A stretch of DNA of 64,000 nt from an uncultured Roseibium sp. (GCF_963669205.1 NZ_OY769915.1:4252001-4316000), one strand, 5' to 3'. Shown: positions 54,338 through 62,336, numbered from the stretch's first letter. A program made the numbers and translations. Notes: a model not told the origin generated them from the letters alone.

Positions 54338-55827
54338 CCAAGTGCCTCGACGATCGCATCGGCCTCGTCAGGAGATGCCCCGAGACGCGCCTTGATGTCT
54401 TCCTTGCTTTCGATCAGGATCCGGCCGCCCTTCAGCTTCCAGCGATGCGCGGTAAGTTGCGCTTTCACGGCTGACGATCTCTTGATCGCCAGTCCCAGAC
54501 CGCTTTTGGGGTGCAGTGCCTCGCGCAGCCGCCAGTAAAGCTGGGCACGCAGATTGTAGAACGGGATCCGGCTGTCCCTGGCGCATTCGCCCGACTGCGC
54601 GGAGAACACGCATTTTTCGACCGGAATGCTGTTTTCCCGCGACAGAAATCCAACCGTGTCGCCGCCCCAGCCACCGGTGCAGTCGACCACGATCAGGGCA
54701 TTGTCCCGGCGCTCTCTCACGATCAGGGCGCCCACCTCGGCGCCGTCCCGTGTGTCGGCCCCCTTGCGGACAATGTTTTCCTCGAAGCGCCGGCCATGCA
54801 GCGGTTGCAACACCGTCTTGTCCTTGCCGCCCTGGGCCACGTCCACCGCCAGAACGTCCATCGGCTTGTCAGCATCAATACCCGCATCATACCGGTCGAA
54901 CGCGAGTTCCATCCATTCGGACGGGATGACCTGCCAGTCATGATCCTGGCGCGCGGATTGAAAGTCTCCGGTCTTCAATGCCGTGCGCATCGGTTCCGGC
55001 ATCTGGTCCAGTTGCGCATCGTAGTCAGCGCCCAGGTACCGGTTGTCCTGCCTTCGGGCCGGGATGAAGGTCCGGCTTTTCGGTGTCCTGAGCTCGCCGT
55101 CCACCTGGACCGGTTCAGGGCCATCCACCCAGATCGTACGCACCGTGTCGCCATCGTCGACGAACACCGCCCACATCAGTTCACCCGGTTGAACATCGCC
55201 GAACCTGGGATGAAGCGGGTCAAGCCAGGGTGCGAACCATTCGATCAGGAAATCGCCCTGCCCGCCAAGCGGCGGATTGGTTGCGATCAGGCCCCGGCAA
55301 CGCTGGCCCTCGCGCGTCGTTCGAAGCCAGCCGAGAACAAACAGGATCTTGCGCGGATCCATCTGAGCGCCTTCATCGAAGGCCTTCAGATCATGATCGC
55401 GTCCCTGCCAGTCTTGCTCCGCGCCCGGCAGACCAAGATGCCCGAATTCGATCATGCGTTCATCCGGTCCGACCCAGCGCGGCGGCGTCCCGGAAATCTT
55501 GCCGAGCCCGGCCGCGCCCATGAGCGTGTTCATGCGCTCGATCAGACCTTTGAGCGATTTCAACGATTGCCGGAAGATCGCTGCCTTGTGATGGGCAAAC
55601 AGCGCAAGGCCAGCGATCAGGTCCGTCTTGCCGCCACCGGCCGCGCCGCCATACAGCGTGAGATCCGCTTCCGAGAAGTATCCTTCGGTCTGCGGTCCTG
55701 CCTGTGGTTGCCAGACTTCGAACTGGCGCAGGACGTCAGCCTCGTCCAGGTATTTCTGCAGCGTCACGCGTTCCGGCGCGGCCATGTCCTCGATCCGGTC
55801 TATCAGCGTCCTGAGGGCCGTCGTCAT
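54247..55827 (-). CDS. Phage terminase large subunit
   Basis: The protein of about 526 residues has a Walker A GGAAGGGKTD near 60-69, a Walker B-like KAFDEGAQMD, and IATNPP. The C-terminal nuclease domain has VDVAQGGKDKT and VVDCTGGWGG as likely acidic metal-binding strands. It packages phage DNA into capsids. The ATG at 55827 has AAGGTGG upstream; an in-frame GTG at 55839 is an alternative. No portal, capsid or small terminase gene is nearby, so it is part of a prophage remnant, though this gene itself is intact. Confidence 0.9.
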   Translation of the reverse strand: MTTALRTLIDRIEDMAAPERVTLQKYLDEADVLRQFEVWQPQAGPQTEGYFSEADLTLYGGAAGGGKTDLIAGLALFAHHKAAIFRQSLKSLKGLIERMNTLMGAAGLGKISGTPPRWVGPDERMIEFGHLGLPGAEQDWQGRDHDLKAFDEGAQMDPRKILFVLGWLRTTREGQRCRGLIATNPPLGGQGDFLIEWFAPWLDPLHPRFGDVQPGELMWAVFVDDGDTVRTIWVDGPEPVQVDGELRTPKSRTFIPARRQDNRYLGADYDAQLDQMPEPMRTALKTGDFQSARQDHDWQVIPSEWMELAFDRYDAGIDADKPMDVLAVDVAQGGKDKTVLQPLHGRRFEENIVRKGADTRDGAEVGALIVRERRDNALIVVDCTGGWGGDTVGFLSRENSIPVEKCVFSAQSGECARDSRIPFYNLRAQLYWRLREALHPKSGLGLAIKRSSAVKAQLTAHRWKLKGGRILIESKEDIKARLGASPDEADAIVEALGWKDKSELKKVLGTGQRSQSAPLADPLDGF

Positions 55828-55918
55828 TTTTTCTGCCACCTTCGTGCGACAACAATGTCGCCTGCTTCTCCTGAGGAAAGGTCGGACAGCTTCATGAAGG
55901 AAATTGAATACTGCCCGA

Positions 55919-56395
55919 TCAAACCAGTTCCGCCGTCACCTGATTGGCATAGATCAGACCTTGCGTAATCGTCCCGGTATAGGCTCCGGGCCCCGCGCTG
56001 TTCCACCCGCCGCGGTTTCTGGCGACATTGCCTGCATGGACATCCCCAAGACCTCCGCTGTTGCTTCCTCCGGCCTGACTTTCCGTATGCGTGATGGAAA
56101 TCTTGGAAGCGATCAGAACTCCGTCTGCGTAGAGCGCGGATTTGCCGGTACTCGGGCCGAAATAGCCGGTGCCGCCGCAGGAAAACTCAAGAACCGAAGC
56201 ACCGCCCGGAATGGGCGCGCTGATCTCGATGCGGTTGGTGGCGTCCCCGAACGTGTCCCCGTCGCCATGTTGCAGGTAAAGCTGGAAGCGAAAGCTGCGG
56301 TCGATCGCCGACGAAGTAATTGACCTGCTTGGACCGGCACATGGACTTTGTGCCACTGGAATCTCGCGGCTATACTTGGCTGGAAATCTCGAACC
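55919..56395 (-). CDS. Phage-associated hypothetical protein, probably 5'-truncated
   Basis: The 158-residue ORF from the ATG at 56395 is Gly/Ser/Thr-rich with strand-like segments (RSFRFQLYLQHGDGDTFGD; ISAPIPGGASVLEFSCGG; GDVHAGNVARNRGGW; TGTITQGLIYANQVTAEL). It resembles a phage tail or decoration protein in character only; I recognise no family. The frame continues upstream to 56512 into the AT-rich membrane-protein gene, so the original N-terminus may have been lost when that block was inserted. It precedes the terminase gene. Confidence 0.45.
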   Translation of the reverse strand, partial: GSRFPAKYSREIPVAQSPCAGPSRSITSSAIDRSFRFQLYLQHGDGDTFGDATNRIEISAPIPGGASVLEFSCGGTGYFGPSTGKSALYADGVLIASKISITHTESQAGGSNSGGLGDVHAGNVARNRGGWNSAGPGAYTGTITQGLIYANQVTAELV

Positions 56396-56468
56396 CATAT
56401 CCAGTTCTGTGACGCCCGGCTTGATGCAGCCTTTCGGATTTTTCGCATAAATCCGCAACTTCAGATTA

Positions 56469-56855
56469 TCAGAGGTAGACCCCGCCAAGAGCATAGAGCA
56501 AAAAGAGGCCAAAGTGAAAGATCAGCCAGATCATCGCCAGTGACAAACATCTATAGAGTCGGACGCGAATTCCAAACCTGTAATAGAACACTCGAAAAAC
56601 TTGCAAAAGGCTGAAAATTGAATCAAGAATAATAAGCACGTAAGCTAGCAAACTTGCACCTTCCAAAAATTCCTTTTGATTGTGAAAGAAGTATAGAGCA
56701 ATAGATGCCCCCGCGAAAAAGTATATTGACGACAAGCAGATCACCAGAAGCGAAGCTAGGTTGAATACCGTCTTCGTGTCTTTCGCGTAAACATAAATAT
56801 TGAGATACAATCGAAGTGCGAGGGGAATTGCTGACATCAGAAAGCCCAGAAACAC
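56469..56855 (-). CDS. Small four-helix membrane protein, paralogue 1
   Basis: The 128-residue protein has four predicted membrane helices (about 3-20, 31-52, 66-86 and 104-124). It shares with the proteins at 57864 and 57440 the conserved pieces IPLALRLYLNIY, a KDTKTVFN-type turn, DSIFSLLQVFRVF, and FGIRVRLYRCLSLAM before the last helix. I recognise no known family. The start is a GTG at 56855 with GAGGAG upstream. The upstream DNA is duplicated before paralogue 3 (blocks at 56913-56940 and 57145-57171). AT-rich composition indicates recent acquisition. Confidence 0.7.
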   Translation of the reverse strand: MFLGFLMSAIPLALRLYLNIYVYAKDTKTVFNLASLLVICLSSIYFFAGASIALYFFHNQKEFLEGASLLAYVLIILDSIFSLLQVFRVFYYRFGIRVRLYRCLSLAMIWLIFHFGLFLLYALGGVYL

Positions 56856-57197
56856 TTGCCTAACTCCTCAAAATCTAACTCAGACACACTCAGCAAAACC
56901 GTGACAGCATCCTGTTCCCTATATGTTCTAACTGTCAAGAAAAAATACAACTAAAAATAGCAAAGAATATTCACTGCTGAGAAAAAGCCCATGCCGCCCT
57001 TGTTTTGGCAAGCCCCTCGTCGCGCAACGCCACGCCGATGACCTTTTTAGGTGAACTCCCGTCCGCCAAAACAACCAGGTAGACAAGGTCAGTCAGATGC
57101 GTTCCAAAAACGGCACGCTCCAAGGTACCGTGACGAGGAGCGATTTAGCCCCGTTTTGACGAGACGTCCATCAAGCGCCCGCGCCTGAAACACCGGT
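56856..57197. promoter_or_regulatory. Upstream region of paralogue 1, duplicated at 58248-58500
   Basis: The minus-strand block TCTTGACAGTTAGAACATAT at 56921-56940 matches TCTTGACGAATGGAACATAT at 58312-58331; TTGACA is a possible -35. A second block, TTAGCCCCGTTTTGACGAG (57145-57163), matches TTAGCCGCGTTTTGACGAA (58473-58491). No ORF of note lies in this 342-bp gap. Confidence 0.6.
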
Positions 57198-57440
57198 TCA
57201 GACCACACGCACTGAAAGTGGATTTGCAATCAGGAGCTTGAGCCGGTGTTCAGGTTGAGCACAGAACACGACAAATTCACAGCAGACGCGAAAAACGCAG
57301 TACGGGCCGTCATACGCGTCGAAAGTCTCCGGGTGCGCAAGACATTGAGTCTTGCGGACTTGAAACAACACGTCCGTGAAATACATGCCGATTGACAAGC
57401 CAATCAGAAATATTCGGTTCTCATTCGAAAATGACTTCAT
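57198..57440 (-). CDS. Small Cys-containing membrane-associated protein, partner of paralogue 2
   Basis: The 80-residue ORF starts at the ATG at 57440, which overlaps the stop of paralogue 2 as TAATG, the classic translational-coupling arrangement. It has one likely helix (RIFLIGLSIGMYFTDVLF near 9-26) and a cysteine-bearing second segment (VFRVCCEFVVFCAQ). No family is recognised. No comparable ORF follows paralogues 1 or 3. Its reality rests on the overlap, composition and hydrophobic pattern. Confidence 0.5.
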   Translation of the reverse strand: MKSFSNENRIFLIGLSIGMYFTDVLFQVRKTQCLAHPETFDAYDGPYCVFRVCCEFVVFCAQPEHRLKLLIANPLSVRVV

Positions 57441-57799
57441 TATTCGAAAAGAACAGCGCCAAGACCGGCGATGCACACCAGCACGAGCATCATCATAGAC
57501 GCGCATCTGAACAGCCGGATCTGGACACCGAACTTGACTACAAAAACCCTGACCGTCTGGAAAACACTGAACACCCCATCCAAAACAAGAATTAGAAAAA
57601 AAACCAGTATTTCAGAGGATGACTCTCTTATGTCATATTCAATAATAAATGGGAATACAGTATAATAAATCGATCCAATAGAAATAATGGCAAAAGACAA
57701 AATATTGATGAAATTTTTTTTATCTCTGACCAAAATGTAATATTCCAAATACAACCTCAGAGCTAGCGGTATAATCCAAAATACAATTACCAAAATCAT
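57440..57799 (-). CDS. Small four-helix membrane protein, paralogue 2
   Basis: The 119-residue protein is the most divergent member of the trio: IPLALRLYLEYYILVRDKKN, DGVFSVFQTVRVFVVKFG and VQIRLFRCASMMM align with the other two. The ATG at 57799 is preceded by the strong ribosome site GGAGAGGAGG. It lies 64 bp downstream of paralogue 3, and a 20-residue ORF fills that spacer, so paralogue 3, this gene and the 80-residue ORF probably form one operon. Function unknown. Confidence 0.65.
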   Translation of the reverse strand: MILVIVFWIIPLALRLYLEYYILVRDKKNFINILSFAIISIGSIYYTVFPFIIEYDIRESSSEILVFFLILVLDGVFSVFQTVRVFVVKFGVQIRLFRCASMMMLVLVCIAGLGAVLFE

Positions 57800-57858
57800 G
57801 TCTTAACCTCCTCTCCCAGTAGGCCGAGCAAACACGACACTTCAATCAAAGAGATCAT
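57796..57858 (-). CDS. Possible 20-residue leader ORF between paralogues 3 and 2
   Basis: The ORF reads MISLIEVSCLLGLLGEEVKT and its TGA overlaps the ATG of paralogue 2 (ATGA). It starts 5 bp after the stop of paralogue 3. It has no strong ribosome site of its own, and contains the strong site of the next gene. It may be a coupling leader or chance. Confidence 0.25.
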   Translation of the reverse strand: MISLIEVSCLLGLLGEEVKT

Positions 57859-57863
57859 TTCAA

Positions 57864-58247
57864 TCAACTTCTTGCTCCAAGCGCAAAAATCATCGCAACA
57901 CCGGCGTTGGCCGTTAGAAAAATCATCGCGAGCGACAGACATCTGTAGATGCGGACGCGAATGCCAAATTTGAAAACAAACACCCTGACAACTTGAATAA
58001 TGCTGAAAAGGGAATCGAGAAACAGCGAACAAAGCCCCATGTAAATCGCGTAACCACTGAGATACGCTTGATCGTAAAAAAAAGTGCCCGCAAGAAAAAC
58101 TCCGAAGAAGAAATAAACTGATGAAGTGCAGATAATAATCAAAAAAATGTAGTTTAAGAGTGTTTTGGAGTCCCTATTGAAGGCATAAATGTTGAGATAA
58201 AACCGAAGCGCCAGGGGAATTGCTGACACCAGAAAGCCCAGAAACAC
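57864..58247 (-). CDS. Small four-helix membrane protein, paralogue 3
   Basis: The 127-residue protein is close to paralogue 1: GFLVSAIPLALRFYLNIYAF, RDSKTLLNYIF, LDSLFSIIQVVRVFVFKFG and RVRIYRCLSLAMIFL are nearly the same at matched positions. It uses the same GTG start with the site AAGGAG upstream. Four membrane helices are likely. It is the first gene of a probable operon with paralogue 2 and the 80-residue ORF. No homologous family is recognised. Composition is AT-rich, unlike the ABC transporter genes next to it. Confidence 0.68.
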   Translation of the reverse strand: MFLGFLVSAIPLALRFYLNIYAFNRDSKTLLNYIFLIIICTSSVYFFFGVFLAGTFFYDQAYLSGYAIYMGLCSLFLDSLFSIIQVVRVFVFKFGIRVRIYRCLSLAMIFLTANAGVAMIFALGARS

Positions 58248-58608
58248 TCACCTATCTCCTTGGTATGAAAACCAGACATTTACAACAACAGAATACGCTA
58301 ATTTGTTCTTTATATGTTCCATTCGTCAAGATTAAATTCTACTTAAAATTGCATATTTATCGGCACTGCGCTGAAAAGCACCCGTTGCTCGGCTACCTCA
58401 GCTTGCGGCATGCCGCATGGACGTCGAAACGGCAACGGCACACTTTCCCAATGTACTGGAATAGCGGCACTCTTAGCCGCGTTTTGACGAAGCGTCCATG
58501 GCAGGAGCTTGTCTCAAACAGCCGCTCAGACCGTGTGCCCGTCAAACCCTATCTGAATCAAGCCATTACACGGTTTTGATAGTTGGGCGTTCAGGGACCG
58601 TTTCCGGG
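58248..58608. promoter_or_regulatory. Upstream region of paralogue 3, duplicated at 56856-57197
   Basis: Two blocks at 58304-58331 and 58473-58499 match those upstream of paralogue 1, as described there. The rest of the gap carries the 3' end of the importer operon; I see no terminator with a clear T tract and no gene. Confidence 0.55.
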
Positions 58609-59433
58609 TCAGACCCGCCAGCCCAGCAGCCGCTTTTCCAGGAGGCCGATCAGCGCACTGACGAGAACACCCAGAAGCGACAGGATCACGACGCCGGCGA
58701 ACAACCGCTCCAGATCGTAGAGCGAGCCAGCCTCCAGGATATAAGCCCCGATACCATACTCGGCACCGAGCATTTCAGCTGCAACAAGCAGGATAATCGC
58801 GATCGCGAGGCTGATGCGCAGGCCGGAGAGAATACCCGGCATGGCGCCGGGTAGCACGATCTTGCGTACGATCGAGGACCAGGAAAGACCGAAACTCTGG
58901 CCCATGCGGATCAGCGACCGGTCGACATTGTCGACCGCACCATAGGTCGCCACCACCGTCGGTGTGAAAGTGCCGAAGGCGATCAACGCGTATTTCGATC
59001 CTTCATCAATCCCGAACCAGATCACGAACAGAGGAAGAAGAGCGATCTTCGGGATCGGAAAAATCGCGGCGACCAGCGGAACCAGCCCTGCCCTGACATA
59101 GGAAAACAGGCCGATCAGTACACCGATCGCGATCCCCGTGCTCGCCCCCAGCGCCGCACCGATCACCAGCCGTGTCAGGGAGGGCTGCAAGTGTTTGAAG
59201 AGAAGACCGCTCTCCCAGAGCTGCACGAAAGTCGCCAGCACGTCGGTCGGCTTGGGCAGGGTCAGCGCGGAAATCCAGCCGGTCTGTGTGCCCCACTGGA
59301 CCAGGCCGATCAGGACAACGAAGACGGCAACGCCCACCCAGCGAAGCGATCGGGGGGCAAAACCACCGCCCCGGAACCGGACCTCGATCGGCTTGTCGTC
59401 CTCCTGGCGGCCCGTGGCCTCTGTTTCAGCCAT
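58609..59433 (-). CDS. ABC transporter permease (SsuC/TauC type)
   Basis: The 274-residue protein has about six membrane helices and the permease EAA-type loop VDNVDRSLIRMGQSFGLSWSSI near 166-187 with the following LPGAMPGILSGLRISL. GTQTGWISALTLPKPTDVLATF at the N-terminus is typical of nitrate/sulfonate/taurine importers. The start overlaps the ATPase gene by 8 bp. The substrate is unknown; the accompanying aldehyde dehydrogenase and luciferase-like enzyme suggest an organic N- or S-compound. Confidence 0.92.
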   Translation of the reverse strand: MAETEATGRQEDDKPIEVRFRGGGFAPRSLRWVGVAVFVVLIGLVQWGTQTGWISALTLPKPTDVLATFVQLWESGLLFKHLQPSLTRLVIGAALGASTGIAIGVLIGLFSYVRAGLVPLVAAIFPIPKIALLPLFVIWFGIDEGSKYALIAFGTFTPTVVATYGAVDNVDRSLIRMGQSFGLSWSSIVRKIVLPGAMPGILSGLRISLAIAIILLVAAEMLGAEYGIGAYILEAGSLYDLERLFAGVVILSLLGVLVSALIGLLEKRLLGWRV

Positions 59434-60199
59434 CGATCAGTTCCTCGTCCGCGGCGCGGGCCTCTTCGCGCATGAGTTCCCAAAGCAGATCATGCTTGGT
59501 CTGGCAGACCGGATCCCCGGCGCGGCGCTCACCGATCGGTGTGTCGATGCGGACGATCTCACGGATCTGACCGGGGCGGCGCGACAGCACCACGATCGTA
59601 TGCCCGAGCCGCACCGCCTCGGCCAGATTATGGGTGACGTAGACGGCAGTGAACGGCTGGCGGGTCCAGAGCGCCACCAGATCGTCCATCAGCAATTCAC
59701 GGGTCTGGGCGTCCAGAGCAGACAGGGGTTCATCCATCAGCATCACCGCCGGGGTGACCGCCAGCGCGCGCGCAATCGCGACCCTTTGTTTCATCCCGCC
59801 GGAGAGTTGCTTCGGCAGCGCATCCGCAAAATCGGCGAGCTTCGTGCGGTTCAGGACATCGTCGATGATCGCCTTGGAGCGTTTGCCCCGAATGCCGTGA
59901 TCTTCCAGAACCAGCGAGATGTTGCCCTTCACGGTCCGCCAGGGCAGCAGGGCGAAGTCCTGGAACACGAAGGTCAGCGGATTGAGGCTGTCGGCAGGTG
60001 GCGCGCCAAGCTGCAGCACCCGCCCGCTGCCCGGGCGTTCGAGACCGCCGATCAGCCGCAAGAGCGTCGACTTCCCGCAACCGGACGGTCCGACAAGGCA
60101 GACGATCTGACCCGTCGAAATATCCAGCGAGATGTCGCGCAGCACTTCCGTCTCGCCATAGGAATGGCTGATGCCATCCAATCTGATATCCATGCCCAT
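59426..60199 (-). CDS. ABC transporter ATPase (SsuB/TauB type)
   Basis: The 257-residue ATPase has Walker A VGPSGCGKSTLLRLIGGLE near 37-55, the signature LSGGMKQRVAIARALA near 132-147 and Walker B VMLMDEPLSALD. Its D- and H-loops (switch His in VYVTHNLAEAV) are complete. It energises the permease from the cytoplasm. It is separated from the binding-protein gene by a terminator-like hairpin that likely lowers its expression. Confidence 0.94.
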   Translation of the reverse strand: MGMDIRLDGISHSYGETEVLRDISLDISTGQIVCLVGPSGCGKSTLLRLIGGLERPGSGRVLQLGAPPADSLNPLTFVFQDFALLPWRTVKGNISLVLEDHGIRGKRSKAIIDDVLNRTKLADFADALPKQLSGGMKQRVAIARALAVTPAVMLMDEPLSALDAQTRELLMDDLVALWTRQPFTAVYVTHNLAEAVRLGHTIVVLSRRPGQIREIVRIDTPIGERRAGDPVCQTKHDLLWELMREEARAADEELIDG

Positions 60200-60225
60200 G
60201 TGTGAACCGCCTGAAGGGACCCGGG

Positions 60226-60265
60226 AAAAACGGAACGGCGGCCTCCGCTTCGGACCGCCGTTCCG
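60226..60265 (-). terminator. Intra-operon hairpin between binding-protein and ATPase genes
   Basis: CGGAACGGCGG (60231-60241) pairs with CCGCCGTTCCG (60255-60265), with an A run at 60226-60230 that gives a minus-strand U tail. It lies 10 bp beyond the binding-protein stop and probably causes partial termination. Confidence 0.78.
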
Positions 60266-60274
60266 CCTTGAGAC

Positions 60275-61291
60275 TTAGCCTTCGTAGGTTTCCACGTAAC
60301 TGCCATCCACAAGGGTGTCGAGCGTGATATCCTTGCCGACGAGGTCTTCCGACTGGAACCACGCCAGTTGATCCTTGAGCGAGGCAACGTTCAGGCGCGA
60401 TCCTTCGTTGATGCGCATGGTGCCGTTGATGATGGACGGAGCCGCCTTTTCGCGCGGACGGTCGGTGTAAACGTATTTGTGGATCAGATCGACCATCTCG
60501 TTCACGCCGTCGTCGCCGCCGGCCTTGTCGATCATTGTGGAATTATAGTCGCTGACGCCCTTGCCGAACCCGGACAGGAAGTCCTCGGTCTGGCCACGTT
60601 CGTCTGCGGCATTCTTGGCCGAGGTGAAGACGGTCGTCACCTGGTAGCCCGGAAGATAGTCCGAAATGTCGCCGATGATATGGACAGCCCCGGAGCCGGC
60701 AAGCGGTTTGGCGATATGCGGAACGATGGACCAGGCATCGATCTGGCCTGATTTGAGCGCCCCGATGATCGCACCGACCTTCTGCAGCGGCTTGAACGAC
60801 ATCTCGACGCCTTCGGCCTTTGCAACCTTCGAGCCCATGTAATGGAAGGATGAGCCCGCCGTGGACATGCCGAATGTCTTGCCGCCGAGTTGTGCGGGCG
60901 ACGTCAGCCCCGCCTTGTAAGCCGCGTCGGACGCAAGGATTTTCTGCCCGTCAATGCCTTTCTCTTCGCTGAGTGCACCGCCGATCACCTTGATCGCACC
61001 CTTGTCCGCCAGCGAAATCAGCCCGCCGGACACGGCGGTCACGGCGTAGTCCACGTCACCGGAGGCAATGGCGACGGCCATCGGCTGTGCGGCCTGAAAG
61101 AACTTCAGTTCCACGTCGAGCCCGGCATCGGCGAAGTAACCGCGTTCAACGGCAATGAAGCTGCCGGAATGCGACGTGAAACGCAACGCGCCCACCACGA
61201 TTTTCCTGTTCTGTGCAATCGCGGGTGCGGCCAGCGTTGTTGCGGCGGCGGCTCCCATCAGGCCGAGGGTCTGGCGTCTGTTGAATCTCAT
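60275..61291 (-). CDS. ABC transporter substrate-binding protein (NMT1/SsuA-like, Tat-type signal)
   Basis: The 338-residue protein begins MRFNRRQTLGLMGAAAATTL, an RR-containing signal that fits the Tat pathway, and ends the leader at about 25 (APAIAQ). The mature part resembles SsuA/NMT1-like binding proteins (KIVVGALRFTSHSGSFIAVERG; YFADAGLDVEL; SGDVDYAVTAVSGGLISLADKG). The start at 61291 has GGGAGGACC upstream; the frame is open 10 codons more. It follows the GntR gene by 26 bp. Confidence 0.9.
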   Translation of the reverse strand: MRFNRRQTLGLMGAAAATTLAAPAIAQNRKIVVGALRFTSHSGSFIAVERGYFADAGLDVELKFFQAAQPMAVAIASGDVDYAVTAVSGGLISLADKGAIKVIGGALSEEKGIDGQKILASDAAYKAGLTSPAQLGGKTFGMSTAGSSFHYMGSKVAKAEGVEMSFKPLQKVGAIIGALKSGQIDAWSIVPHIAKPLAGSGAVHIIGDISDYLPGYQVTTVFTSAKNAADERGQTEDFLSGFGKGVSDYNSTMIDKAGGDDGVNEMVDLIHKYVYTDRPREKAAPSIINGTMRINEGSRLNVASLKDQLAWFQSEDLVGKDITLDTLVDGSYVETYEG

Positions 61292-61317
61292 GTTCAGGTC
61301 CTCCCGTTTTGTTTCAT

Positions 61318-61998
61318 TCAATCTGTTTTTTGTCTCGCGCCAAGGTCGGCGCGGATATCGTCTTCAAGCAGTGTGAGCGCTTTATGCTCATCTCTGCCAA
61401 GCACGGCCTTTTGAAGATTTTCCATCCGCTGCGCGCGCGCTGCAAAATCGATCCGCCCTTCGCGCAGCAGCGCAAGACGGAACCGCCGTGACTGATTGTA
61501 GAATTTTCCGGCCATCTGAATGAGCCGCCTTGAGCCGCAGGCGGACAAAAGCGTTTCCGATACGGCGCGGCACGCCTCGTCCCACTCCAGCGCCGTCGTG
61601 TCGTCAGGTCGAGCCTGGACTGCCGCTTCCGCGCGGCCGAGTGTGTGAAACGTGGCGACCACCCTGGATTCCCAGGTGACATCGCCGCGCTCCATGGCCC
61701 GCTTCAACCCCAGTTTTTCGGCCTGGATCCGCATCAGCAGGATGTCTTCCAGGTCTTCCTGCGTCGCCGACATCACCCGGAAGCCGCGTTGGCTGGTCGC
61801 TTCGACCAGTCCTTCGGCCGCCAGCATCCGCAGGGTTTCGCGCATCGAGTGATTGGAGCCTCCATAGGCCTGGCGCAGCGCTTCTATCTTGAGCTTTTCG
61901 TCCGGCGGCAAAACACCGAACGAGATGTCGCGGCGGATCGCGGACGCAAGCACCGCCACGACCGTGTCGTCATCCCTGTTGCGTCCACCGAAAAGCAT
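61318..61998 (-). CDS. GntR-family regulator (FCD-type)
   Basis: The 226-residue protein has an N-terminal winged helix (LASAIRRDISFGVLPPDEKLKI; ALRQAYGGSNHSMRETLRMLAAEGLVEA) and a helical C-terminal FCD ligand domain. The domain carries the usual MRIQAEKLGLKRAM and late histidine/arginine positions. FCD regulators bind organic acids with a metal. It is the first gene before the importer operon and probably represses it; the ligand may be the imported compound. A perfect 9-bp-arm palindrome lies just upstream. Confidence 0.9.
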   Translation of the reverse strand: MLFGGRNRDDDTVVAVLASAIRRDISFGVLPPDEKLKIEALRQAYGGSNHSMRETLRMLAAEGLVEATSQRGFRVMSATQEDLEDILLMRIQAEKLGLKRAMERGDVTWESRVVATFHTLGRAEAAVQARPDDTTALEWDEACRAVSETLLSACGSRRLIQMAGKFYNQSRRFRLALLREGRIDFAARAQRMENLQKAVLGRDEHKALTLLEDDIRADLGARQKTD

Positions 61999-62011
61999 TC
62001 TGTGCCCTTAT

Positions 62012-62037
62012 TTGAAAAAAGTTGGATATTTTTTCAA
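62012..62037. promoter_or_regulatory. GntR operator candidate
   Basis: TTGAAAAAA and TTTTTTCAA are perfect 9-bp inverted arms around GTTGGATA. The site is 14 bp upstream of the GntR start. Its position makes autoregulation likely. Confidence 0.6.
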
Positions 62038-62336
62038 TAATCGACAAAGCAGAGTCAAGTGCAACAGCACATGACACCGTCACCGCAGGCAATGCAAATT
62101 ACGGTTTCGACAGAAAGGACCGCCGGTCAGCGCCGCGCAGTCTGCCAGGAACTGTCTCCTTCGATGCCATCTCCACTTGATGGACTTGTCGTCCCGGCTG
62201 AAGCGCAGCGGAAAGCCGGGACGGCAATTTCAGGATAACGTCCGGTATCCAAACCACGCACAGTGCGGAATTTGGTCGTTGACTCAGCGGCAAGCATCAA
62301 ACCGCGCTACCCAACCCGCATTACGAGGACCGCCGG
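62038..62336. repeat. Gap with an 18-bp direct repeat flanking about 190 bp
   Basis: AGGACCGCCGGTCAGCGC occurs at 62116-62133 and again at 62326-62343, where it spans the aldehyde dehydrogenase stop codon. Between them is a hairpin GTCCCGGCT/AGCCGGGAC (62191-62199 and 62214-62222). A small element or a tandem duplication of the gene end would both explain it. No gene is apparent here. Confidence 0.5.

Noticed and set aside
54511..55968. 485-codon plus-strand frame opposite the terminase gene
   Set aside because: Antisense to a terminase with a Walker A motif; Arg/His-rich and without domains.
62099..62293. 64-codon minus-strand frame after the aldehyde dehydrogenase gene
   Set aside because: It lies within the duplicated repeat region and includes the hairpin; not a gene.
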